A DNA stretch of 43,908 nucleotides, taken from NCBI GenBank assembly GCA_903837605.1, contig CAILVF010000090.1, positions 1-43,908 of the forward strand. The letters run 5' to 3'. The notes below the pieces were generated by a model that saw nothing but the letters and a program-made list of their open reading frames with translations, made no database searches and was not told the DNA's origin. Below are positions 9,801-17,542 of the stretch, piece after piece. The position numbers and the translations under genes were made by a program. Positions within the stretch are counted from its first letter, which is position 1. Each line of letters opens with the position of its first letter. This stretch comes from an uncultured Bacteroidales bacterium. GTDB lineage: Bacteria > Bacteroidota > Bacteroidia > Bacteroidales > FEN-979.

Positions 9801-10090
9801 AAGTCAATACAGAGGATTTTATTGAAATCGCTTCAGAGGTATTCACAAACTGGATACCTGAGCTTTCTTCAGTTGGATTCCAGGCTGTTTGGGCAGGATA
9901 CTACGTGGAGCCAAGGATGGTGATCGATCCCGAACTGGGATTATTCCTCGGACTGAGGGGACAGGGATTTATGCTCGGGCAGTATCTTGCCAAAATGTAC
10001 GTCGACAAATTGCAGGGCAAATCCACACCTTCATATTTTGAGAGGTTGAAACTCAGCGGAGACGGCATGCCGGAGAAGGCGTTTAAATAA
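6857..10090 (+). CDS. FAD/iron-sulfur oxidoreductase, sarcosine/opine-oxidase alpha+beta-type fusion
   Basis: This 1077-residue dehydrogenase has many cofactor sites. The domains in order are: an N-terminal 2Fe-2S domain with Cys60, Cys65, Cys68 and Cys80 (about residues 15-95); a pyridine-nucleotide-disulfide-type flavoprotein domain with GSGPAG (121-126) and GAGNIG (268-273); an insert with two 4Fe-4S clusters, C461-C467-C470-C474 and C495-C498-C501-C505; a BFD-like 2Fe-2S site with C606xC608 and C642-x4-C647; and a C-terminal DAO/sarcosine-oxidase-beta-like domain starting VAGGGIGG (708-715). The first part resembles the alpha subunits of sarcosine, opine and hydrogen-cyanide-forming oxidases, and the last resembles their beta subunits, here in one chain. 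The likely role is oxidation of a secondary amine or amino acid with electron transfer along the clusters. The substrate cannot be told. No signal peptide is present. The gene is convergent with a proline dehydrogenase 42 bp away. Confidence 0.85.
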   Translation: MYKIDKHPILDIPESRPTTFVFEGSEVTGENGFTIAAALHQAGHPVHSHSLRNRERSLECGIGKCGACEMLVDGQIKRICITRVDGVKEVREIPANYEPSPVDVRKDERIKVYKTSVVIVGSGPAGLAAREELNNHRVDCIVIDNNDKIGGQFLMQTHQFFFFEKEKKFGGMRGFDIAKTLAGESHEGIFLNSTVWDILEGGRLAVKNILTDEIYFVDSEFLIVASGAVPFMPTFENDDLPGVFTAAVVQKMMNNEFTLLGKNVLTVGAGNIGYLTSYQLMQAGARVKAIIEAMPYEGGFPVQANRVRRLGIPVLTSHILLKAIPNENHDGIVGAVVAECKNFKPVPGTEKLIDGIDAINICTGLVCDDQLLIKGNEVFGRKCFGAGDAIRIGEGTSAVLRGKQVAYEILQEMGERYDYDAFLSLSKEYIDSQQHPVRVIADPVTPGIDRMNEKGFVLIDCLYGFACNPCAFACPNGAITKSSTSTVPEIDFDKCTGCMDCVYQCPGLAIFGYNFKKDWLFLPIEYEVGEKSECFLVDNNGDKLGQGIVEKILRKPNKTNIARVKATDIHGGDLVKVRGFIVKPNYPDPIKFKPYKLESEEPTYVCHCDDVTLGEIMEVIGERKFISVDEVKHTTRLGMGACRGKRCIKRLKTRLAGTGISIVGEPTPRGPLSNQVSMGELYPRNAHEQVITEINGKKTRKIKVRSLVAGGGIGGSSLFRYLSEAGMEPVLLNYGRGASWRNIAGGRPNFSVPELSDIANHNLEIFKELQTIHNIDFRAILYVTFAHDEQMYRALEASMAWSDAYMVEPGDFLKEISPRMNPSMTNYSAALVTRNCWQATPGRVIDLIRRIGIEKGGKVEEDCRLVDVNQENGHYKVLVINHQKEYVEYETEIFINALGPEGGRFAKTLGFDTGLYPVKHQAFITRRLPMLGNNGSPLPMLIDRRRYKGFSAVYGQQLGETGQIIGCASPAVDAQEAEKNIKVNTEDFIEIASEVFTNWIPELSSVGFQAVWAGYYVEPRMVIDPELGLFLGLRGQGFMLGQYLAKMYVDKLQGKSTPSYFERLKLSGDGMPEKAFK

Positions 10091-10132
10091 ATTACCGGGC
10101 TGCTCTTCAACTCATAATCTCGCCTTGATATA

Positions 10133-11044
10133 TTATCCTCTCACAAACAAGGCTTTGATAATATGTGATGCCATCTTGGGGTTTTCCTTGAGCCGGCGCG
10201 TGGAATAACCAAACCATTCTTTTCCGAAGGGGACATAAACACGCATGGAATGGCCTTTTCCGACAATATTTTTCCTCAGATCGGGAGTTACACCGTAAAG
10301 CATCTGGAATTCGTAAGCTTGTTTGGGCACTTTGTATTTTTCTATCAGTTTGTATGCTCCTTCGACAAGGGGCTTGTCATGGGTGGCTATGCCGGGATAA
10401 TAGCCGTTTGAAAACATAAACTCCAGATCCTCCAGGTAATGATCGTTGATTTCCTGGTACTTTTTATAAGCAATAACTTCAGGTTCAACATAAATGCCCT
10501 TACAAAGCCTGAAATTCAGCGGCACTGCAGCGGAATGAAGATCCTTCATTTCTTTCAGGTCCTGCAATGTCCGTTTCATATAGGCTTGTAAAACCAATCC
10601 CACGTTCCCCGGAAATTCCGTCTTCAGCTTTCTGAATAGTTCGATCTCAAGGTCGGTACAAGGTGAATCTTCCATGTCAATCCTTACAAAATTGCCAAAA
10701 GAAGCGGCGCAGGCAACTATCTCCCGGATGTGCCGATAACAGAGTTCCTTGTCAAGAAGCAAACCAAAACTGGTAGGTTTCAGGGAATAATTCCCGTCTA
10801 TTTTTTCTTTTTCTACCCTTTCGATAATAGACAGGTAGGCTTTTTTATTTTCAGCCGCCTGTCTGAGATTTGTTATAAACTCTCCCAGCAGATCTATGGT
10901 AATCCTGATTCCCGCGGAATTGAGGCTCCTGCTCACTTTAATTGCATCATCAATGGTCTCGCCCGCAATGTATTTTTTTGAAAAAACCCATACAAGTTTC
11001 CTGGGCATGAATGGGATCATCCAGGTAATAATCTTATTGAACAT
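10133..11044 (-). CDS. Proline dehydrogenase (PRODH), monofunctional
   Basis: This FAD-dependent enzyme oxidises L-proline to pyrroline-5-carboxylate. The 303 residues match the monofunctional bacterial PRODH, which is the TIM-barrel domain found in PutA. Visible motifs are FRLCKGIYVEPE, GIATHD, QMLYGV and, near the C-terminus, WFGYSTRRLKENP, where the double arginine corresponds to the substrate-carboxylate site. No P5C dehydrogenase domain is attached. The start MFNKIITWMIPFMPR looks natural, and a TAnnTTTG-like box lies at 11079-11086. It is divergent from the DUF177 operon and convergent with the large amine-oxidising flavoprotein, so both genes concern amino-acid oxidation but cannot share a transcript. 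Confidence 0.92.
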   Translation of the reverse strand: MFNKIITWMIPFMPRKLVWVFSKKYIAGETIDDAIKVSRSLNSAGIRITIDLLGEFITNLRQAAENKKAYLSIIERVEKEKIDGNYSLKPTSFGLLLDKELCYRHIREIVACAASFGNFVRIDMEDSPCTDLEIELFRKLKTEFPGNVGLVLQAYMKRTLQDLKEMKDLHSAAVPLNFRLCKGIYVEPEVIAYKKYQEINDHYLEDLEFMFSNGYYPGIATHDKPLVEGAYKLIEKYKVPKQAYEFQMLYGVTPDLRKNIVGKGHSMRVYVPFGKEWFGYSTRRLKENPKMASHIIKALFVRG

Positions 11045-11078
11045 ACAGCTGAATTTTAAGGACTAATATGTGCAAATA

Positions 11079-11086
11079 CAAATATA
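11079..11086 (-). promoter_or_regulatory. Putative -7 box for proline dehydrogenase
   Basis: TATATTTG on the minus strand fits TAnnTTTG and lies 34 bp upstream of the ATG at 11044. No TTG occurs at the proper distance, so the support is weak. Confidence 0.3.
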
Positions 11087-11100
11087 TCACTAATTACAGG

Positions 11101-11132
11101 TTTGGTAGTCACCAAATTAATTTTTAATTTTG
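11101..11132 (+). promoter_or_regulatory. Promoter of the DUF177-rpmF-plsX-fabH operon
   Basis: TTTG at 11101-11104, a 20-bp spacer and TAATTTTG at 11125-11132 together match the Bacteroidota promoter well. Transcription should begin about 7 bp downstream, near 11139, which rules out the upstream in-frame ATG at 11130 and supports the start at 11160. Confidence 0.65.
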
Positions 11133-11159
11133 CAGGCTTTTTCAAAGGAAGTGGAGAAG

Positions 11160-11672
11160 ATGGAAAAATATCAGATCCAGTTCAGTGGATTGAAACCTGG
11201 GACATATAGTTTTGATTTCGATCTGGATCAATCGTTCTTTGAACATTACCGGATTAATGATGTCACAGGCAGCAAAGTGATTGTGCATATTGATATGGAG
11301 AAGGAAGACCGTATGATCGTTTTCCGTTTCGATATCCGTGGAAGTGTCGACGTTTTCTGTGACCGTTGCGGGGATCCGCTTACAGTGAAGATTGAAGGTC
11401 AGCAAAGCCTCGTTGTCAAGCTTAGTGACCATAATGAAGAAGAAAGCGAAGATGTCCAGATCGTAAAAGAATCGGAGAGCAGGTTTGACCTGAGCCAGTT
11501 CATTTATGAATATGTAAGTCTTATGCTCCCGGTATACCGTGTTCACGGGGTTGACAGCAAGGGTAAAACCCTGTGCGATCCTGACATTTTGAAGAGACTT
11601 GAAGAGTTAAAGGAATCGCATGCGCCTGATCCGCGATGGGAAGTTCTGAATAAACTCAGGGAAAAAATATAG
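11160..11672 (+). CDS. DUF177 (YceD-like) protein
   Basis: This 170-residue member of the DUF177/YceD family is encoded, as in most bacteria, just ahead of rpmF. The family has been linked to 23S rRNA and ribosome maturation, and its members pair with L32 and the fatty-acid genes. A CDRCGDPL motif about 70 residues in and a C-terminal CDPDILKRLEEL are visible; the paired cysteines suggest possible metal binding. I start the gene at the ATG at 11160 (MEKYQIQF) because the predicted promoter would lie over the earlier ATG at 11130. It is the first gene of a four-gene operon (gap to rpmF 30 bp). Confidence 0.88.
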   Translation: MEKYQIQFSGLKPGTYSFDFDLDQSFFEHYRINDVTGSKVIVHIDMEKEDRMIVFRFDIRGSVDVFCDRCGDPLTVKIEGQQSLVVKLSDHNEEESEDVQIVKESESRFDLSQFIYEYVSLMLPVYRVHGVDSKGKTLCDPDILKRLEELKESHAPDPRWEVLNKLREKI

Positions 11673-11702
11673 TGTTATTAATATTATTAAATCTAATTTT
11701 GT

Positions 11703-11888
11703 ATGCCACATCCGAAACGAAAAATTTCCAATCAGCGCAGGGATAAAAGACGTACTCATGATAAAGCTGAAAGTCCTACCTTTGCTCTCTGCTCTAATTG
11801 CGGTGCACCGGTTCTTTATCACAGGGTATGTCCTGAATGCGGTTACTACCGTGGGAAGCAGACTATTGAAAAGTCGGCTGCTGAATAA
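11703..11888 (+). CDS. rpmF: 50S ribosomal protein L32
   Basis: This is a 61-residue ribosomal protein of the large subunit. It starts MPHPKRKISNQRRDKRR, the usual basic L32 head, and carries two CxxC pairs (CSNC and CPEC, about residues 30-49) that form the zinc ribbon of the Zn-binding L32 type. It lies between the DUF177 gene and plsX, the conserved order in bacteria. Confidence 0.97.
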   Translation: MPHPKRKISNQRRDKRRTHDKAESPTFALCSNCGAPVLYHRVCPECGYYRGKQTIEKSAAE

Positions 11889-11948
11889 TCCTGTCCGACA
11901 GGGTCATTCACCGATTAATTATTCAGTTGTTTAACTTAATTCTGACTA

Positions 11949-12908
11949 ATGAAGATCGGCTTAGATGTATTGGGAGGTGATTTTGCACCAAATGCCACTA
12001 TGCATGGTGCAATAATGGCTCTTAAAGAGTTGCCTTCCACCGACAAGATCGTTTTAATAGGGGATAAGGATCATATCCTTACCTTTTTAAAAGAAGAAAA
12101 TGTAAGTCCGGCGGTGTTTGAGATCGTGGATGCTCCCGATCTCATTGAGATGGATGAAAGCCCCACTAAAGCTCTTGTCAACAAGCCGAATTCCAGCATT
12201 TCGACCGGTTTCCGCATGCTGAAGCATGAGGAGATCCAGTCCTTTGCCAGTGCCGGCAGCAGCGGGGCAATGCTTGTTGGAGCCATATACAGTGTTGGTA
12301 ATATTCAGGGAATTATCCGCCCGAGCTCTCCTGCCTATATAGCCAAGGAGAATGGCGGCATGTCAATTCTCATCGATGTGGGAACCAATCCTGATGCCAA
12401 ACCCGACGTTATGTACCAGTTCGGTTTGCTCGGATCCTTATTTGCCGAGCATGTGTATCACGTTAAGGTCCCCAGGGTTGGACTTCTGAACATCGGATCC
12501 GAAGAAAAAAAAGGAAGCCTTACAACCCAGTCGGCTTTCCAGCTGATGAAAGAGTCGAAAGATTTTAATTTCATTGGAAACGTTGAAGGCCGGGAGTTAT
12601 TCAGGGACAATGTGGATGTTATTGTTTGCGACGGTTTCGTCGGCAACATTGTGCTGAAGCAGGTAGAAGCCATGTACCGCGTGCTTGTAAAACGAGGTAT
12701 TAAAGATTCTTACCTCGACCGTTTCAATTATGAGATTTATGGAGGTACCCCTATCCTGGGAGTCAACGGGAATGTCATCGTGGGCCACGGTATCTCAAAC
12801 AGTATTGCTATAAAAAACATGATCCTTCTTTCAAGGGAGATCATTGAGGCCAATCTTCCCTCTAGGATCAAACATGCCCTCGAGCAGTACACCATCAACA
12901 ATATTTAA
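11949..12908 (+). CDS. plsX: Phosphate acyltransferase PlsX
   Basis: PlsX converts acyl-ACP to acyl-phosphate, feeding PlsY and so phospholipid synthesis; it is a peripheral membrane enzyme. The 319 residues begin [20 protein letters not shown], and the segments [25 protein letters not shown] and [12 protein letters not shown] are characteristic of the family. It follows rpmF by 60 bp and precedes fabH by 10 bp, which couples phospholipid synthesis and fatty-acid initiation. Confidence 0.97.
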   Translation: MKIGLDVLGGDFAPNATMHGAIMALKELPSTDKIVLIGDKDHILTFLKEENVSPAVFEIVDAPDLIEMDESPTKALVNKPNSSISTGFRMLKHEEIQSFASAGSSGAMLVGAIYSVGNIQGIIRPSSPAYIAKENGGMSILIDVGTNPDAKPDVMYQFGLLGSLFAEHVYHVKVPRVGLLNIGSEEKKGSLTTQSAFQLMKESKDFNFIGNVEGRELFRDNVDVIVCDGFVGNIVLKQVEAMYRVLVKRGIKDSYLDRFNYEIYGGTPILGVNGNVIVGHGISNSIAIKNMILLSREIIEANLPSRIKHALEQYTINNI

Positions 12909-12918
12909 CATTTTTTTC

Positions 12919-13908
12919 ATGACCAGAATCAGAGCGGCAATTACTGGGATTCAAGGCTGGGTCCCGCCTTATATTCTTACAAATAAGGAACTGGAGGCCA
13001 TGGTGGATACTTCGGATGAATGGATTATGAGCCGTACCGGGATCAAGGAACGGCACATCCTTAAAGGCGAAGGCCTGGGAACTTCCGACATGGCCGCTGA
13101 AGCTGTAAAAGCGCTTCTTGAAAAAACAGGCACAAACCCCGATGAGATCGGTATGGTAATCTGTGCTACGGTTACCCCGGATATGATTTTCCCTGCGACT
13201 GCAAATATCGTCTGCGACAAGACAGGGATCAAAAATGCTTTTGGGTTCGACATGAACGCCGCCTGTTCAGGCCTTTTATATGCCCTTGTTACCGCATCAA
13301 AATACGTTGAAACAGGCACGGTTAAAAAAGCAATAGTGATAGGGGCCGATAAGATGTCGTCAATCACCGATTACACAAGCCGTGAAACCTGCGTATTATT
13401 CGGGGATGCGGCGGGAGCTATTTTGCTGGAACCAACCACTGAAGAAGTAGGAATAATGGATTCCATCATGCATTCGGATGGCTCAGGCCGGTTTTACCTG
13501 CATATGAAGGCAGGAGGTTCTGTAAAACCCCCTTCCTACGAAACCATCGATGCCAAAGAACATTTCGTTTACCAGGAAGGCCAGCCGGTTTTCAAGTTTG
13601 CAGTTACCAAAATGGCTGATGTTGCTGCGGAGATCATGGCCAGGAACAACCTTAAGTCTGAAGACGTTTCCTACCTTGTGCCCCACCAGGCAAATCTTCG
13701 CATCATCGATGCAACTGCCCGGCGTATGGGAGTTGGCACCGAACAGGTAATGATCAACATTGAGCGTTACGGGAATACCACGGGAGGAACTATACCTTTA
13801 TGCCTCTGGGAATGGGAAAACAAGCTGAAGAAAGGCGACAATATCATCCTCGCAGCTTTCGGCGGAGGCTTCACCTGGGGAAGTATCTGGCTGAAGTGGG
13901 CGTATTAA
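12919..13908 (+). CDS. fabH: 3-oxoacyl-ACP synthase III (KAS III)
   Basis: FabH condenses an acyl-CoA primer with malonyl-ACP to start fatty-acid synthesis. Counting from the ATG at 12919 ([10 protein letters not shown]), the protein has 329 residues and all three catalytic residues: Cys116 in NAACSGL, His256 in VPHQAN and Asn286 in YGNTTGG. A longer frame from 12844 would overlap plsX by 65 bases and has a non-homologous head, so I reject it. It is the last gene of the DUF177-rpmF-plsX-fabH operon. A short-period repeat follows the stop directly. Confidence 0.97.
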   Translation: MTRIRAAITGIQGWVPPYILTNKELEAMVDTSDEWIMSRTGIKERHILKGEGLGTSDMAAEAVKALLEKTGTNPDEIGMVICATVTPDMIFPATANIVCDKTGIKNAFGFDMNAACSGLLYALVTASKYVETGTVKKAIVIGADKMSSITDYTSRETCVLFGDAAGAILLEPTTEEVGIMDSIMHSDGSGRFYLHMKAGGSVKPPSYETIDAKEHFVYQEGQPVFKFAVTKMADVAAEIMARNNLKSEDVSYLVPHQANLRIIDATARRMGVGTEQVMINIERYGNTTGGTIPLCLWEWENKLKKGDNIILAAFGGGFTWGSIWLKWAY

Positions 13909-13910
13909 AA

Positions 13911-13965
13911 GATAGCGGGATAATGAGATAGCGGGATTATCATCACGCCATCACGAACATCACGT
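13911..13965. repeat. Short-period repeat between fabH and a TlpA-like gene
   Basis: Four 8-bp units starting with GAT lie at 13911-13942 (GATAGCGG occurs twice, at 13911 and 13927). They are followed by ATCACG words spaced 8-9 bp apart, the reverse sense of GAT. It fills the 60-bp convergent gap between two stop codons and resembles the clearer arrays at 17543, 22231, 27660 and 30384, but is the weakest of them. Confidence 0.5.
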
Positions 13966-13968
13966 TTC

Positions 13969-15222
13969 TCAATGTTTTTCTTCCAGCAGAGTATCCAAAA
14001 ACTTGAGTGTTTCATCGCAGAATTCGGTGTAATGCTGCCCGGTTCCCGGGCCTGAAAATCCTGTTTCAACTTTCCGGATCACACCTTTCCTGTCAATAAA
14101 CAAAGTAGTTGGATAGGCCATATGGCCGTCGAGATTATACAGCACAGATTGCAGGGATTCGTGGCCTCTTGGCCCTGCATAAAGGAATGTATAGCCCGCA
14201 CCGGTCTGCCCAATAAAGCGTTCCATCCTGGGTTTTGAAATTTCCAGGGTCTTTTCTTCAAAACACAGTGAGACGATCTCAAGGCCTTTTTCCCTGTAAT
14301 TCGTGTACACATCCCTGTAAAAGATGGTTTCATCAAGGCAATTGGGGCACCAGGTTCCAATTGCCATCACCACGATGACCTTGTCTTTGAATTTAGGGTC
14401 TTCAAGCGAAACTTTATCCCCGTTGATGTCAGGTAAATCAAAGTTGAAAGGGCGGGCGCCCGGTTTTACTTTAACTATTTCATCCATCTTCGGAAGTTTG
14501 ATGGATTCATTCCTTTCGGCAGTCCAGATGCTTTTCCATCTGGGGCTCCCCATAAAACGGCCATTTTCCAGTTTGCCCAGGGGTGAGACATCGGCTGTGA
14601 GAATCAAGGTGTGAGCCCCGTCAATCGCCGAGATCATGAATTTGTTCCCTGAAACTTTCCCCTCCAGGTAACGGTAGTCACCCGCGGAATTCAGGATTGT
14701 TCCTGTGATGCGGTTGCTGTCCTGCACGAATTCACCAACCATGATGGAGGAATCAGGAGTGCCTGCATTTTCGGTGATCTTCCAGCGTCCGCTAAGGTTT
14801 GCAGAAGCTGGTTTATTAGCCCAAGGGAAACGGTCGGTCACACCCGGTATGGCATAAAATGCATACCAGCTGCCGGCTTCCTTCCCTTTCGGATAATATT
14901 TGCCGATTAGGGAATCGTGCCTGATGATTGCAATGATCTCGGAAGTGAAAACCGGAAATTTCATAAATACCGTATCACCAGAAACAGCCATTTCATTGAT
15001 CATAATGACCTCCCCTGCATTGGATACCTGCATGACCTTTTGTCCGTCGGGACTCAGGGCAAAGATCATATTGAAGGGAAGGTCCATTGCGGGTTCCGCA
15101 CTGTCGATCCGTATTACTCCCAGGTAGGGTCCCTGTTTCAGGATGTTATGACGGATGCAGCCCCCCGAGAGAACTATGATAAGCGGTAAAAGACAAATAA
15201 ATTTTCTCATAAAGGATTTCAT
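13969..15222 (-). CDS. TlpA-like thioredoxin-family lipoprotein
   Basis: This is a periplasmic or membrane-anchored thiol-disulfide oxidoreductase of the TlpA/ResA type. The 417 residues start with a signal peptide and lipobox (IVLSGGC, Cys22). Residues about 30-245 form an unassigned beta-rich N-terminal domain of the sort common in Bacteroidota TlpA proteins. Residues about 255-415 form the thioredoxin fold with the redox motif GTWCPNCLDE (Cys292, Cys295) and a downstream AYPTTLFIDRKG carrying the cis-Pro region. Met5 (15210) is an alternative start. It is probably involved in reducing extracytoplasmic thiols; the partner is unknown. It follows the PAS gene by 76 bp on the same strand. Confidence 0.88.
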   Translation of the reverse strand: MKSFMRKFICLLPLIIVLSGGCIRHNILKQGPYLGVIRIDSAEPAMDLPFNMIFALSPDGQKVMQVSNAGEVIMINEMAVSGDTVFMKFPVFTSEIIAIIRHDSLIGKYYPKGKEAGSWYAFYAIPGVTDRFPWANKPASANLSGRWKITENAGTPDSSIMVGEFVQDSNRITGTILNSAGDYRYLEGKVSGNKFMISAIDGAHTLILTADVSPLGKLENGRFMGSPRWKSIWTAERNESIKLPKMDEIVKVKPGARPFNFDLPDINGDKVSLEDPKFKDKVIVVMAIGTWCPNCLDETIFYRDVYTNYREKGLEIVSLCFEEKTLEISKPRMERFIGQTGAGYTFLYAGPRGHESLQSVLYNLDGHMAYPTTLFIDRKGVIRKVETGFSGPGTGQHYTEFCDETLKFLDTLLEEKH

Positions 15223-15298
15223 ATCTTATGACAAATCCCCTCCGTTTTGAAGTGGAATCCGTATCCGGGGATTTACCCCCGGCTTTCATACCATTGAT

Positions 15299-15709
15299 CT
15301 ATTCCCTCACAAAGTGAGGCATGTTAAAAGGAATTTCCAGGGATAATTCAACCAGGCCCTTCAACTCTCCTTCCACAATCCAGGGTGTCTGGTATATCAA
15401 CTTTTTCTTCCCTTTTTTTTCTATTGTATACACATTTTTAATCTTCTCCTCCATGATCCTGCCGATGATCTTTTTCGAGTTCTCGTTATGGCAGTCCATC
15501 AGGTCGCGGCCGATAAGCGAAGGCTCTCCGGGTTTGACGAATGTGCCCTCTGCCATCGAATTTGCATAGATCACCTTTCCGCCAAGGTCTGTAACTATAA
15601 CCGATCCATCCAGTTTTTCAATCCAATCCATTTTGTAATCATTAGATTTGTTTTTGTCCTTTTTTTTGCCTGCGGGTTTCAATTGCATGCTGTTTACCAT
15701 TTTTCCCAA
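15299..15709 (-). CDS. Small single-PAS-domain protein
   Basis: This 136-residue protein consists of one PAS domain (about residues 30-130) preceded by a lysine-rich head. Segments such as GSVIVTDLGGKVIYANSMAE, IGRDLMDCHNENS and GLVELSLEIP fit PAS folds, and the CHxxxS segment recalls the PAS at the end of DUF438 proteins. No output domain is attached, so it may sense a small ligand or redox state and act through a partner. The first ATG (15709) overlaps the nitroreductase end by 16 bp; Met8 (15688) would leave a 5-bp gap instead. Either way the two genes are coupled. Confidence 0.75.
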   Translation of the reverse strand: MGKMVNSMQLKPAGKKKDKNKSNDYKMDWIEKLDGSVIVTDLGGKVIYANSMAEGTFVKPGEPSLIGRDLMDCHNENSKKIIGRIMEEKIKNVYTIEKKGKKKLIYQTPWIVEGELKGLVELSLEIPFNMPHFVRE

Positions 15710-16227
15710 TGAATCCGTTCAGGCTTAAATTTATCCTTGGGGAGATCCTCTCCCGCAGGGTAGCCAAGTGGGATTATCGAGAAGGGGCTGATATGATCAG
15801 GAAGGCCAATTATATTTCGTACATGCGTGCTGCGGTCTTCATAGGGGAATAAGGCGCTCCATACCGCACCCAAACCCATGGCATAAGCCTGAAGAAGGAT
15901 ATTTTGAGAGGCCGCCGCAGCATCCTGGTACCAGAGGTCAGTGGCCCCCTCCTGCAGTTCAACAGTTGAATCACCGCAAACCACGATAGCTGCACCTGCC
16001 GTATAAAGCATTTTAGTGTACGGAAGGCCTTCGGCCAGGGAATCCAAAGTGGAACGTTCAGTGATGACCAAAAAGGCCCATGGCTGGCGGTTCCTTGCAG
16101 AAGGTGCTGCCATTGCGGCTTTCAGCAAAGTCATCAGCATTGAATGGTCAGGCGTCTGACCGGTAAAGCTCCTGACGCTTCTGCGCTTGAGAATGGTTTC
16201 CAATACTATCGCGGAAGAACCTGACAT
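15694..16227 (-). CDS. Nitroreductase-family FMN oxidoreductase
   Basis: This 177-residue protein belongs to the NADH-oxidase/nitroreductase FMN fold. Typical segments are LKRRSVRSFTGQTP at the start, AAPSARNRQPWAFLVI (FMN/phosphate contacts) and AMGLGAVWSALFPYE, and it ends with IIPLGYPAGEDLP. The substrate is unknown; the family reduces quinones, nitroaromatics or related compounds with NAD(P)H. It is short but complete at both ends. It is coupled with the PAS protein downstream, which suggests a sensor-enzyme pair. A TAnnTTTG-like box lies at 16245-16252. Confidence 0.9.
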   Translation of the reverse strand: MSGSSAIVLETILKRRSVRSFTGQTPDHSMLMTLLKAAMAAPSARNRQPWAFLVITERSTLDSLAEGLPYTKMLYTAGAAIVVCGDSTVELQEGATDLWYQDAAAASQNILLQAYAMGLGAVWSALFPYEDRSTHVRNIIGLPDHISPFSIIPLGYPAGEDLPKDKFKPERIHWEKW

Positions 16228-16244
16228 ATAGCAGAAAAATTACT

Positions 16245-16252
16245 CAAAAATA
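16245..16252 (-). promoter_or_regulatory. Putative -7 box for the nitroreductase gene
   Basis: TATTTTTG on the minus strand lies 17 bp upstream of the ATG at 16227. No -33 TTG is at the expected spacing, so the support is weak. Confidence 0.3.
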
Positions 16253-16374
16253 GGAAATACTTTAACACCATAACATGCATTTCATAATTTCACCGGGAGC
16301 TGTTTAAAAAAATGTATTCCAAAGAGCAGGTAATTCGCTAAAAGGAGCGATATTCACAGGCTTATTTTTCTGAT

Positions 16375-17541
16375 ATGGAGAACTCAAATTATAAAATACT
16401 GGCTGTTGATGATAATCCCAAGAACCTTAAGGTACTGGCTGCTTTACTTTCACCCCAGCACTACCAGGTTGATTATGCGTTCAGCGGACCTGAGGCAATA
16501 AACATACTTGAAGCTGAAAGTTACGACCTCATCCTTCTTGACATCATGATGCCAGGGATGGATGGTTACGAGACCTGTGTCAGGATTAAAAGTATGCCGA
16601 AACACAGCCTGGTTCCGGTGATATTTCTTACAGCCAAGACCGATATGGCCAGTCTTAACAAGGCGTTCACCAGCGGGGGAGTAGATTACCTCACAAAGCC
16701 GTTCTCGCCTGAGGAATTGCTTGCCAGGGTGAGGACCCACCTGGAACTTAAATCAAGCCGTCAGCAGCTGCTGGAGGTTAATTCATGGCTGGAACAGAAA
16801 GTTGAAGAACGCACCGAGGACTTAAGATCGGCTCACGAAGAGCTGGAAAAGGCATACAGCAGCTTAAAATCCCTTGATAAAGCCAAGACCGATTTCCTGC
16901 ACATGATCAACCATGAACTCCGCACGCCTTTGAATGCGATCCTGGGTTTTACAAATATCCTGCAGGATGAAGTGGAATCTCCGGAAGTTAAGGAGCATGT
17001 TGAGTTTATTTTTTATTCTTCGATGCGGCTTGAGAAATTCCTTGCCGTCGTGCTTCAGCTGACCGAATTAATTGCCAGGGAGAAACCGCTGCAGAAAAAA
17101 CCCGCCTCCCTGGGAAGAATACTGGAGTTTTGTCTCAATGATTATGTCTTGCAAACAGGCAAGAAAGGCATAAATACCCTTCTTGATCCCCGGCTTACCG
17201 ATGCCATGGTTGAAGGTAATGAGAAGCTGATGAGGAGCTGTTTCCAGGGGGTGGTTGAGAATGCTATAGAATATTCACCCGAAGGCGGCGAGATCAGCAT
17301 CAGGCTGATCTCGGAAAACGGGTTTAAAGGTTGCGAGATTACCGACCAGGGACCTGGTTTCAGCGAGCAGGCCCTGAAAAACCTTTTTTCCCTCTTCGGG
17401 CTTGGGGGCGAACATATTGACGAAAATGTAGGCCTCGATCTTTGCCTTGCCAAGATGGCGATGGACGCACATGAAGGGAAGGTGGAAGTGCTTAACAACC
17501 CTTCAGGCGGGGCTACTGTCAGGATGCTTTTCCCGGGATAA
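16375..17541 (+). CDS. Receiver-first hybrid protein: response regulator fused to histidine kinase
   Basis: This 388-residue soluble signalling protein has a receiver domain first (about residues 5-125; Asp12, Asp13, phospho-acceptor Asp56 in LLDIMMPGMDG, Lys108). A coiled-coil linker follows (about 128-172). Then comes a HisKA domain with His180 in MINHELRTPLNAILGF and an HATPase domain with N-box NAIEYSP (Asn296) and G1 box DQGPGF (324-329). The later glycine box reads VGLDLCLAKM instead of the usual GxGLGLxI, so ATP-lid behaviour may be altered. It has no transmembrane segment or sensor domain, so it probably takes phosphate or a signal from another protein. No cognate regulator lies next to it. 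Confidence 0.9.
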   Translation: MENSNYKILAVDDNPKNLKVLAALLSPQHYQVDYAFSGPEAINILEAESYDLILLDIMMPGMDGYETCVRIKSMPKHSLVPVIFLTAKTDMASLNKAFTSGGVDYLTKPFSPEELLARVRTHLELKSSRQQLLEVNSWLEQKVEERTEDLRSAHEELEKAYSSLKSLDKAKTDFLHMINHELRTPLNAILGFTNILQDEVESPEVKEHVEFIFYSSMRLEKFLAVVLQLTELIAREKPLQKKPASLGRILEFCLNDYVLQTGKKGINTLLDPRLTDAMVEGNEKLMRSCFQGVVENAIEYSPEGGEISIRLISENGFKGCEITDQGPGFSEQALKNLFSLFGLGGEHIDENVGLDLCLAKMAMDAHEGKVEVLNNPSGGATVRMLFPG

Positions 17542-17542
17542 C

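Noticed and set aside
11694..11701. TAATTTTG just before rpmF as an internal promoter
   Set aside because: There is no -33 TTG at 19-20 bp and it touches the start codon; in AT-rich spacer DNA it is probably chance.
12844..12918. Extended N-terminus for FabH
   Set aside because: It would overlap plsX by 65 bases and adds 25 residues unlike the family; the ATG at 12919 starts exactly at the conserved head.
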